From Hyalella azteca (lineage: Eukaryota; Arthropoda; Malacostraca; Amphipoda; Hyalellidae), in contig NW_025947451.1 in the NCBI RefSeq assembly GCF_000764305.2, forward strand, positions 186,001-250,000: 64,000 bases of DNA. Direction: 5' to 3'. Made by a program: the position numbers and the translations under genes. Positions 55,901 to 64,000 of the stretch are shown here, one piece after another (positions within the stretch are counted from its first letter, which is position 1; each line of letters begins with the position of its first letter). The notes beneath the pieces were generated by a model. That model was not told the origin of the DNA and did not search any database. It saw nothing but the letters and a program-made list of their open reading frames with translations.

Positions 55901-58900
55901 CAACGTGTCACATAGCACTCTCAAGTCCCACCACGACACTAGCACTAGTCACCTATGAGCTACACTAGCACCAGTACCTATGAGCAACACTAGCACTAGT
56001 CCCCTATGATCAACACTAGCACTAGTACCTATCTGGCTCTCAGCGACGAGAGTATTGTTGCGGTCGCAGAGGGGGGAGTAGGGCAGGCCGAGCTGGTGCT
56101 CGCGGTCGCCCTGCCTGAAGAACTCCTCGAGCAGCTGGGCCGTCCAGCGCTGGTGCACCGCCCAGTCCTTGCTGGGGTGCGAGATGTCGCAGCAGTGCAG
56201 CACCAGCGACAGCGCCTTAGCCTTGTCCAGGCTGCTGGTGCAAACAAAGTGTACTTAAGGGGTGTACAGTGTACTTATGGACTTATGGGGTGCACAGTGT
56301 ACTGAGAAGGTGCGTACACTGTACAGTGCAGCACCAGCGACAGCGCCTTAGCCTTGTCCAGGCTGCTGGTGCAAACAGTGTACTTAAGGGGTGTACAGTG
56401 TACAGTGCAGCACTGTACAGAGGTGTGTATAGTGCGAACAGTGCACTGAGGGGATGTATACAGTATAGAGTCGACCTACAGTGTAATTAGAAATTTGAGG
56501 GTGAGCACATAGTACGAGGGTATGGATGACAAATGGATGACAAATTATATACGAGAGGGTTGGGGGGGGGGGCGAGTACAATATAAATGAGGATAACATA
56601 TAGCGGGCTCTTGGGGGCATGATGTATTGAAGCATGACAAACAATGTACTTTGGCCGCTCAGTACTAATTTCTGGTATCCAGAGGTGCAATGATATCAGC
56701 CGCAGTACTACAATGCTAAAGATGTCATCAATATACCGTTGCAGATGTCACCATCATCTTAACCATTTATATATTTATATATTCTATCACTAATCTTTTA
56801 TAGATTTCATTAGCAACCTTCTCTATACATAAATACTTATCACTAACATGTTATTTATCACAAAGCGGCGATATGATTTCTCAGTAACCTGCAATAGACT
56901 TGTTACTAACCTGCTCCAGGCGTCATCACTAACCTGTTCTCTGACATGGTAAGCATGTTCTTCATTGCTTTGATCTGCTGGAAGTGTGATGACATGTCAG
57001 TGGCCAGCACCATCTCTATCACCAGCCCGCGGAACTCACGGTACTCTTCCCGTGACAGGTTCACAACCAGGTTGTTCCCTTCCTCTTGTAGGAGTCTGCG
57101 CGGGGCAAAGGTTTATTTTATATGTTTTTTCCTATAAAATTACTTATATGATAAAAAATGTAACTCAGGACTCACTGCAGTGAGTGACAGCTAGAGAGCG
57201 CATTTTCTCGTCGACGAAAACGGAAAGTCATGGACGGACAGACAGACGGACGGACGGACGGACGGATGGACAGACAGATGGACGGACAGACAGATAGGCG
57301 GACGGACGGACAGACGGACAGACAGACGGACGGACAGACTGACGGACAAACGGACGGACAGACGGACATGGCGAGCACAATAGCGCCTTTTTTCTATAAA
57401 TGAGAAAATGCGCTAAAAAGGGTGTATATATGACGATTGAGGAGAATTATAGCAAAAGGGTCGAGTAACAGATTTGATTTTAGACAATTTCTTTCATTTC
57501 ATGAATTAGGCGATTGAATAACATTAATTTATTTGTAAATGATTAGTTACATTACACACAATTAATAATTAAATGATATGTTATCAAGTTAGACGCAGTA
57601 CTACGTTATGGGCAAAGCAGAGATATGACAACTCATGAGTAAAGCTCAGAAGTGCGAGTAATTTATATATTATAATATAATATATAAAATATATTATATT
57701 ATTTTCTATAAATCTTTAGAGCGGCACTCAGTATCTACATACGAGCTGTACAACTGCTACCAGTGAACTGTAGGTATAGAGCAGACAGTCAGGTTAATTG
57801 CTATTACTTAGCTTGTAGTCTATACGATACTTATACTTAAGTATAAAATTTTTACCATAGTCGGTAGTCTGTACTACAGTCTTTATTAAATAAAGTATAT
57901 CTTAGTCTATACAGCTCAATTATGGACACGGATACCATGATAGCGGAAGCGAGATTAGAATTTCTGTCAAGTAAAATACGCAAAGTCGTATAACAATTTC
58001 CAACAGCCGCGTAAATCATCGAAAACATTGGTCCCGCTTTTTTAAGACCAGCCGGCTGAGCAGAGTGTAACGCTCCAGACTTTTCAGGTGGAAAAATACG
58101 CAAGATGCAGATTTGACCTGTTACAGAACCAACCAACGCAGATACGACTGGTTAGACTTAAGGTAAGCAAGACACGAGCTGATACAGACTTGCCTCACCT
58201 CAACATATCCTCACCACAGCCTCAGCACCACACCCTCATCACGTCCCGCCACAGCCTCACCATAGCCACGGCACCACGCCCCACCACATCCCCGGCACCT
58301 CGCCCCATCACTGCCTCATCATAGCCCCGACACCACACCCTCATCACACCCCACCACAGCCTCACCACAGCCCCACCACAGCCCCACCACAGCCCCACCA
58401 CAGCCCCACCAAAGCCTCACCCCACGGCACCACACCCTCATCACACCCCTCCCACTGACCTGAATGCGGCGGATATGTGGTGGTTTTCTAGGACGGCGCG
58501 GTCGTTGTAGAGCAGCGCCGTCCACAGCCTCACCACAGCCTCACCACACCTCACCACCGCCCCACCACAGCCCCGGCACCACACCCTCATCACACGTCAC
58601 CACCACTGACCTGAATGCAGCGGATATGTGATGGTTTTCTAGGACGGCGCGGTCGTTGTAGAGCAGCGCCGTCCACAGCCTCATCACAGCCTCACCACAG
58701 CCCCGGCACCACAGCCTCACCACAACCCCGGCACCACACCCCACCACAGCCTCACCACACCCTCATCACGCCCCGCCACCACTGACCTGAATGCGGCGGA
58801 TATGTGGTGGTTTTCTAGGACGGCGCGGTCGTTGTAGAGCAGCGCCGTGTCGGAGCCCGACATGACGTGGAAGTTGTTGGTCGTGCCGGTGTGCTCGTAG

Positions 58901-61900
58901 TCGTGCACCATGGCCGCCACAAGGGTGGCCAAGATCTCGATGTCAGTCAACCAGTTCTGGAAGGATATTTTGGATATCAAGGAGAAAACTAGCGTCTCTA
59001 GTAGGTCGATGTCCGTCAACTAGTTATGGAAGGATATTTTGGATATCAAGGAGAAAACTAGTGTCTCTAGTATGTCGATGCCCGCCAATCAGTTCTGGAA
59101 GGATATTTTGGATATCAAGGAGAAAACTAGTGTCTCTAGTATGTCGATGCCCGCCAATCAGTTCTGGAAGGATATTTTGGATATCAAGGAGAAAACTAGT
59201 GTCTCTAGTATGTCGATGCCCGCCAATCAGTTCTGGAAGGATATTTTGGATATCAAGGAGAAAACTAGTGTCTCTAGTATGTCGATGCCCGCCAATCAGT
59301 TCTGGAAGGATATTTTGGATATCAAGGAGAAAACTAGTGTCTCTAGTATGTCGATGCCCGCCAATCAGTTCTGGAAGGATATTTTGGATATCAAGGAGAA
59401 AACTAGTGTCTCTAGTATGTCGATGCCCGCCAATCAGTTCTGGAAGGATATTTTGGATATCAAGGAGAAAACTAGTGTCTCTAGTATGTCGATGTCCGCC
59501 AACCNTACTCACTGCAGTGAGTGACAGAGAGCGCATTTTCTCGTCGACGAAAACTTGAGGTCACGGACGGACGGACAGACAGACGGACGGACAGACGGAC
59601 GGACAGACGGACGGACATTGCAAGCACAATAGTGCATTTTTTCCATAAATGAGAAAACGTGCTAAAAAGACAAACTTCAAAGTTGAGGAAGCAGTAGTTC
59701 TACAGCAGAAGCTACAAGTCATCGGCATTACTTCTTCAGTCAGAGGACGACTGAACGTAAGAGAACGATGGAACTTTACCTTGAACTTGTGCAGGAGGCC
59801 ATATCTGTTGAGTAGCTCGTAGGACAAGCAGCGCAGCGGCGTGTTGTTGCTGGTTTCTTGCAGCACAAACACATCGAAGTCCCAGCAGTCCACCCTCTGC
59901 AACACAACACAACGTGAGTACAAACACAACGAAGTCCCAGCACTCCACCCTCTGCAACACAACACACGTTAGTACAAACACATCGAAGTCCCAGTAGTCC
60001 ACCCTCTGCAACCCAACACACGTTAGTACAAACACATCGAAGTCCCAGTAGTCCACCCTTGCAACCCAACACAACGCCAGCGCAAACACAACGAAGTCCC
60101 AGCAGTCCACCCTCTGCAACACAACACAACTCCAGCGCAAACACAACGAAGTCCCAGCAGTCCACCCTCTGCAACACAACACAACACAACGTTAGTACGA
60201 ACACATCGAAGTCCCAGCAGTCCGGCCTCTGCAACACAACACAACGTCAGCCCTAACATCACCTATATATATCGTTTTTTTTTATACATGTGTATAATGT
60301 ATGTTATGTGTGAGTGTTTGAGAGGGTGTTTAGGTATGATAAGGGTATACCGGATGCGCATCCATGATATTTATCGTGTCAGGATTTTGCTTGGGATAGA
60401 AATTCATTTTTACGCACATTGGACAAATGCGAGACATTGGAAAGTGGGGCAAATGATGGATTAGGGAATTTACGTCTGCATTTAACTAGGGTGAGGATGA
60501 ATTTTATGACAAAATCGAACTGAGGGCAAAACTGAATTTTTATTTGCATAAACAGGAGTGTTAGTTGAGACTTGGTTAGCACGATGATTGGAACAGGATA
60601 TTCATTGATTAGCGAAATTATTTGTGTAATAATTAACTGGATTTTTGAAATGCAGTTCAGGATGATAATATTTAAGATTATTGGATTCTGGATAACGGTA
60701 TGTGGAAATATCCAATTTGTTGGTATGTGATCAATCAACTAATTCTTATTGATTAATACTAATTTAATTATCTAGAATATCGACAATTGTTATCAATTAA
60801 TACCAAATCAATTATGTCTAATACAAGCATGTGTCCATAAATAAAATGGAATAATTTCCCACCTTGAGTACCCTGGAGACCTCCTGCGGCAGCTGTAGGA
60901 AGGTGGCAGAGCAGAGTCTTCTGTAGATGCGCTCTACGAATATACCCGCACGGATGGCGTTAGCCACCGACCTGTGGGCGTAGACTCGGGTAGATTAAAG
61001 TAGTTATTAAATTCTGTAGATGCGCTCCACGAATATGCCCGCACGAATGGCGTTAGCCACCGACCTGTGGGCGTAGACTCGGGTAGATTAAAGTAGTTAT
61101 TAAATTCTGTAGATGCGCTCCACGAATATGCCCGCACGGATGGCGTTAGCCACCGACCTGTGGGCGTAGACTCGGGTAGATTAAAGTAGTTATTAAACAT
61201 AAGCAAGACAAGGGGTTAGGTAGAATTAGGCAAATGAAGGCTGTTCCTTAAGGGCCTGTGCAAATGCTGGGGTTTTTAAGGTAAGTTGGTAAATGAAGGC
61301 TGTTACTTAAATGCCTGCACAAATGGCGAAGATTTTAAGGTAGAATTGGGCAAATGAAGGCTGTTAAATAAGGGCCTGTACAAATAGTGGGGGTTTTTAA
61401 GGTAGAATTGGGAAAATGAAGGCTGTTAAATAAGGGCCTGTACAAATAGTGGGGGTTTTTAAGGTAGAATTGGGCAAATGGAGGCTGTTACTTAAGGGCC
61501 TGGTCAAATAGTGTGGTTTTTAAGGTAGAATTGGGCAAATAAAGGCTATTCCATGAGGGCCTATACAAATGGTGGGGTTTTTAAGGCAGAAAAGGTGCGG
61601 GGGTTGAGATAATAGACGTAGGATTGGAAGATTAACGTAGTTACAAATATTTTCCTAGACTAGGCATATATACACACACTTGCTTATAACAATCGGTATA
61701 AATTTCCATCCAAAACAAAAATAATTGTACAAGTACATTTTTGTCTTCAAGGAAATATGACTTGACCATTAATTTTTCATCACATTTAAATTCTGGAACT
61801 ACTAGAGGCCGTAAACTGGGCTCTGTTATGAAACACAGGATATTATTTACTACTATAAACTTGTCTCTGCTTAGGTCATCAGAATTTCATGCTACTGTGA

Positions 61901-63108
61901 ATATATAGTCTCTTGGGAGGCACGCCAGTATTATATGAATGTTTCACCACCACTTCCTTCACCACCACTTCCTTCACCACCACTTCCTTCATCACCACTT
62001 CCTTCACTACCACTTCATCACCACTTCCTTCACTACCACTTCATCACCACTTCCTTCACTACCACTTCACCACCACTTCATCACCACTTCCTTCACTACC
62101 ACTTCCTTCACTACCACTTCATCATCACTTCCTTCACCACCACTTCATCACCACTTCCTTCACCACCACTTCATCACCACTTCCTTCACCACCACTTCAT
62201 CGCCACTTCCTTCACTGCCACTTCATCACCACTTCCTTCACTGCCACTTCATCACCACTTCCTTCACCACCACTTCACCACCACTTCCTTCACTACCACT
62301 TCATCACCACTTCCTTCACACCACTTCATCACCATTTCCTTCACCACCACTTCATCACCACGTCTTGCGCTTCGCTCATCGATTTTGTTTGTTTTCGAGC
62401 AAAGGCGATGCTGGCTTTTGATTTGCCAATCAGGGCCGCAGTAGCCGCCTAATTGGCCAATATTGCCACCTAATATTGCGTCTTGTATTAGGTAGTAGTA
62501 ACTACAGGAGTAGTAACTACAGAAGTAGTAATTACAGGAGTAGTAACTACGGGAGTAGTAACTAAATCCTCGAGAAACTACAATGATATTCAATGGTAGA
62601 GTCATTAAGTGTTAATATTATTTTGGAATAGAGATTATTCTTGAAGTTTTCGCGATTCTCAAAATTTGTTATCGAGAAAAGAAACAATATTCATCATAGT
62701 TTTAGTCGCTTGCGTGAATGAGTCTTATTACTTTTCGTGATATACAAATCCATTTGTTTTTTAATGGAAATATTTGACCTAATGGCACATATAGAAGCAA
62801 GTATCACGAGCCGGATTACACTCTAAGTAAAATGTCTTTCATACCGACCGTATGCGACATATATACATAGGTCACCAGCCCTCACTTGAATTTAGGTTTT
62901 TCGTCGTTTTTTCACCGGCCGCCCGACAACAGGCGGTTGAAAATGGAGGCGGGACACCAACCCTTACCTGAACTTGGGTTTTTCGTCGTTTTTTCGCCGG
63001 CCGCCCGACAGCTGGCGGGTGAAGGTGGAGGCGAGCCACTCACGCACCTCGGGGGGCACCGCGTCAGGCTCCACCTCGGACAGCTCGTCCTCCTCGTCAG
63101 GGGGGCGT
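52765..63108 (-). CDS. Pde1c: Calcium/calmodulin-dependent cyclic nucleotide phosphodiesterase (PDE1), 5'-partial, one exon missing
   Basis: Nine visible exons code for about 441 residues. PDE1 enzymes hydrolyse cAMP and cGMP and are activated by Ca2+/calmodulin. Landmarks: the pre-catalytic block VREWLASTFTR and FRSVANAIRAGIFVERIY; then WDFDVFVL; HDYEHTGTTNNFH (metal-binding His-Asp); YNDRAVLENHH; VLHCCDISHPSKDW (metal-binding Asp); PLCDRNNTLVAESQIGFIDF, which includes the purine-clamp Gln. The calmodulin-binding N-terminus lies beyond 63108 and off the window. The segment holding HNxxHxxD, about 47 residues, is absent between 59780 and 58956, at an N join. The tail ends in a low-complexity DETK/GET repeat. 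PDE1 assignment is secure; the Drosophila symbol is given because that species has a single PDE1. Confidence 0.95.
52980..53450. other. PDE1 intron, nothing recognised
   Basis: AT-rich intron between the last two PDE1 exons, left of the large array. Confidence 0.5.
53460..54400. repeat. About 950 bp GCAGGCAAGGCACAGGCAG array
   Basis: About 45 units of 9-21 bp in the PDE1 intron, beginning next to the exon h donor. Long ORFs on both strands are a by-product of the units. Confidence 0.95.
54408..54515 (-). CDS. PDE1 exon h
   Basis: Encodes PGGPIRRPMVGRELRRPW to KWRERARE, containing the conserved RRPWVACLAANR near the PDE1 C-terminus. Acceptor GCCCCACAG, donor GTGAGG. The 950-bp array begins 9 bases into the intron. 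Confidence 0.88.
54679..54798 (-). CDS. PDE1 exon g
   Basis: Encodes FIDFIVEPSLSVCSDLL to ANTIAEETAI. Acceptor TTGCGCAG; donor GTCTGT is weak but phase 1 matches the next exon. Without splicing, the frame stops two codons on. Confidence 0.88.
54840..55505. repeat. 43-45 bp array
   Basis: About 15 units with GTGAAAATGCATGATAATTT and GAGTAAAGGAACATAGAAAT, starting 40 bp upstream of the PDE1 exon g acceptor. Intron only. Confidence 0.93.
55620..56028 (-). repeat. Donor-derived array of PDE1 exon f
   Basis: At least three copies of the minus-strand edge GAGAGCCAGATAG|GTACTAGTGC (near 55667, 55733 and 55877) mixed with shorter ACACTAGCACTAGTACCTAT units. Confidence 0.88.
56029..56231 (-). CDS. 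PDE1 exon f, second metal-binding Asp and clamp Gln
   Basis: Encodes LDKAKALSLVLHCCDIS, HQRWTAQLLEEFFRQGD and LCDRNNTLVAESQI plus one base. Acceptor CACCAGCAG, donor GTACTA. Copies of both edges flank it. Confidence 0.95.
56310..56380 (-). repeat. Extra copy of PDE1 exon f start with acceptor
   Basis: The minus strand repeats TTTGCACCAGCAG|CCTGGAC and about 30 more exon bases (AAGGCTAAGGCGCTGTCGCT...), 140 bp upstream of the real exon. Confidence 0.93.
56934..57095 (-). CDS. PDE1 exon e
   Basis: Encodes LLQEEGNNLVVNLSREE, LVIEMVLATDMSSHFQQ and KNMLTMSEN plus split S. Acceptor CCGCGCAG, donor GTTAGT. No junction array seen. Confidence 0.94.
57152..57418 (+). mobile_element. Microsatellite-bearing MITE family B, copy 3
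   Basis: Same termini with the longest GACA/GACG core (about 130 bp). Located in the PDE1 intron upstream of exon e. Confidence 0.75.
57420..58080. other. PDE1 intron, nothing recognised
   Basis: AT-rich intron to the right of the third family-B MITE. No conserved ORF. Confidence 0.5.
58190..58786 (-). repeat. Donor-side duplications of PDE1 exon d
   Basis: Two extra copies (about 58457-58527 and 58610-58672) of the last 65 exon bases, coding YNDRAVLENHHISAAF, each with GTCAGT, set in CACCACAGCCTCA repeats. Confidence 0.95.
58787..58956 (-). CDS. PDE1 exon d, metal-binding HD
   Basis: Encodes NWLTDIEILATLVAAM, HDYEHTGTTNNFH and YNDRAVLENHHISAAF plus split R. Acceptor CCTTCCAG, donor GTCAGT. 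Both edges have been tandemly duplicated, one on each side. Confidence 0.95.
58957..59504 (-). repeat. Acceptor-derived 69-bp array of PDE1 exon d
   Basis: Eight near-identical units; the minus strand has ATATCCTTCCAG|AACTGATTGG, a copy of the acceptor and first exon bases, then ATCGACATACTAGAGACAC. Cut off by the N at 59505. Confidence 0.95.
59506..59670 (+). mobile_element. Microsatellite-bearing MITE family B, copy 4, 5'-cut at N join
   Basis: Begins abruptly with TACTCACTGCAGTGAGTG right after the single N at 59505, so the first bases are lost. The rest matches the other copies. Confidence 0.75.
59780..59896 (-). CDS. PDE1 exon c
   Basis: 39 codons RVDCWDFDVFVLQETS to NRYGLLHKFK, the start of the catalytic domain. 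Acceptor TGTTGCAG, donor GTAAAG. Six acceptor-side copies precede it. The next coding segment is missing. Confidence 0.93.
59897..60255 (-). repeat. Acceptor-derived array of PDE1 exon c
   Basis: Six units of 53-60 bp; the minus strand repeats TGTGTTGCAG|AGGGTGGACTGC and TGGGACTTCG, the acceptor plus the first 30 exon bases. Confidence 0.94.
60300..60860. other. PDE1 intron, nothing recognised
   Basis: AT-rich intron between exons b and c; no tandem structure. Confidence 0.5.
60863..60971 (-). CDS. PDE1 exon b
   Basis: 36 codons SVANAIRAGIFVERIYR to QEVSRVLK. Acceptor CGCCCACAG, donor GTGGGA, phase 0. Its first 51 bases with the acceptor occur twice more upstream. Confidence 0.93.
60972..61195 (-). 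repeat. Acceptor-side duplications of PDE1 exon b
   Basis: Two extra 91-bp units, each with CGCCCACAG|GTCGGTGGCTA and the rest of the first 51 exon bases. Confidence 0.95.
61210..61600. repeat. 60-bp array
   Basis: About six units with GGCAAATGAAGGCTGTTA, AAGGGCCTGTACAAATAGTG and TTTTTAAGGTAGAATTG in the PDE1 intron. Confidence 0.9.
61945..62370. repeat. CTTCCTTCACCACCACTTCA array
   Basis: About 20 units of 18-21 bp. ORFs of Pro/Ser/Thr/His-rich type in all frames are repeat translations. Confidence 0.92.
62873..62967 (-). repeat. Extra copy of PDE1 exon a end with donor
   Basis: The minus strand repeats the last 50 exon bases (GTCGGGCGGCCGGTGAAAAA...) ending AATTCAA|GTGAGG, about 85 bp downstream of the real donor. 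Confidence 0.92.
62968..63108 (-). CDS. PDE1 exon a (first visible)
   Basis: Encodes RPPDEEDELSEVEPD to KNDEKPKF plus split R; contains VREWLASTFTR, the PDE1 block linking the regulatory and catalytic regions. Acceptor TGCCCCAG at phase 1 implies upstream exons outside the window. Donor GTAAGG. Confidence 0.92.
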
Positions 63109-63329
63109 CTGGGGCACACGGGGGGAATCAGTGTGAAGGTAAATGGGGGGAGGGGGGCTTGTTTTGGGTGTTATAGGTAGCAACGGTGGGGTAATTTTGG
63201 GTGTTGTTGGTGGCAGCTGTGGGGTTATTTATTGACTGATATTGGTGGCAACGAATTAACCGTTGTTTTGTCAGTAGGGATGACATATAAGCCGCAGATT
63301 TTGGGTATCAGTTTACTAATAGAACATAC

Positions 63330-63512
63330 ATATTGCTGGCAGAGAATATATTGCTGGCAGAGAATATATTGCTGGCAGCGAATATATTGCTGGCAGAGAA
63401 TATATTGCTGGCAGAGAATATATTGCTGGCAGAGAATATATTGCTGGCAGAGAATATATTGCTGGCTGAGAATATATTGCTGGCAGAGAATATACTGCTG
63501 GCAGAGACTCGA
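63330..63512. repeat. 18-bp TATTGCTGGCAGAGAATA array
   Basis: Ten units. The 18-bp length keeps all frames open and produces spurious ORFs on both strands. Confidence 0.95.
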
Positions 63513-63587
63513 GAAAGAATGTCAGGTAATGAGACAGTGAAGAATTGTGATATGATCCATTGTAAATCATCCCATTTATGTCCAACA

Positions 63588-63734
63588 GGGCCCATGCTTT
63601 CAAAAAAAGCTAAGAGATCGTATGTTCATCAGCCAATCATTGACAGCTTTTTTTAGCAAAATCCACCAATCATAGACAAGAAAATAGAGCGTAAGTACTT
63701 ACGTTCACTTAGCGAGTTTTGAAAGAATGGTCCC
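63588..63734. mobile_element. MITE family A, copy 3
   Basis: Third copy, termini GGGCCCATGCTTTCAAAA and TTTTGAAAGAATGGTCCC. More diverged; lies upstream of the PDE1 exons in the presumed intron. No target-site duplication recognised. Confidence 0.72.
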
Positions 63735-64000
63735 ATATCATGTGATACAAGATTAACTTACTAAATATCATGAAATGATAATGAATGTGATATGCATACA
63801 ATCTACGAGTGATTGATTACAAAATTATTACACTAAAACATCTATAATATCAACAAATAATTTTCTAAACCCATGAAAAGACACTGAATTTCAATGATGC
63901 GTATATAGGTATATATACATAGGTTAACTTACTAAGCATCATGAAATGATAACAAATATGATATGTGTACAATCTATGAGTTATTTAACGCTGAATTATT

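Noticed and set aside
59024..59558. Three overlapping ORFs of about 165 residues across the 69-bp array
   Set aside because: 69 is a multiple of three, so frames stay open by construction; units are copies of an acceptor region and the ORFs cross an N.
61913..62452. Ser/Thr/His/Pro-rich ORFs up to 179 residues
   Set aside because: All three frames are open over a CTTCCTTCACCACCACTTCA-type array; no domain or splice support.

Overview
The window is repeat-rich, AT-leaning animal nuclear DNA, most likely from an arthropod (an insect or crustacean with a large, tandem-repeat-laden genome). The evidence is the intron-exon structure, arthropod-like versions of two conserved proteins, and remnants of Penelope-like and LINE retroelements. 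I saw no prokaryotic genes, rRNA, convincing tRNA or CRISPR array.

Two protein-coding genes are present, both on the minus strand. (1) A NACHT and WD-repeat protein of the NWD1/NWD2 family runs from its ATG at 41440 down to about 9371. I place 33 exons that join in a continuous reading frame of about 1583 codons: DUF4062-like N-terminus, NACHT NTPase with Walker A, helical/winged-helix linker, then WD40 repeats. One short WD piece (about 25-30 residues) seems missing, and exon 3 lacks a normal acceptor. (2) The 3' two thirds of a calcium/calmodulin-dependent cyclic nucleotide phosphodiesterase (PDE1, Drosophila Pde1c type) runs from 63108 to its stop at 52765 in nine visible exons; its 5' end lies beyond the right edge. 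The exon that should carry the HNxxHxxD catalytic motif is absent and falls at a one-base N join at 59505.

Layout: 1-9370 intergenic minisatellites, a Penelope-like fragment and an assembly artefact; 9371-41440 NWD gene, with introns filled by minisatellites, MITEs, a LINE and a Penelope-like remnant; 41441-52764 intergenic, with an E-box-bearing 20-bp array, a 478-base N gap, an 8-bp array, a cluster of RFX X-box palindromes, a second adapter artefact and further arrays; 52765-64000 the PDE1 gene and its intronic arrays.

The most striking signal is that a large share of the exons sit beside a minisatellite whose unit is a copy of that exon's own edge, splice site included. Donor-side copies carry the exon 3' end plus GT; acceptor-side copies carry AG plus the exon 5' end. 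I count this at about 24 junctions in both genes, with unit lengths from about 15 to 190 bp. This looks like recurrent local tandem duplication seeded at splice junctions, giving rows of decoy splice sites. I know of no standard element class that explains it.

Two exact 38-base Nextera mate-pair junction adapters (5721-5758 and 46769-46806), each joined to an exact second copy of sequence from elsewhere in the window, and three single-N joins show that parts of the assembly are artificial.
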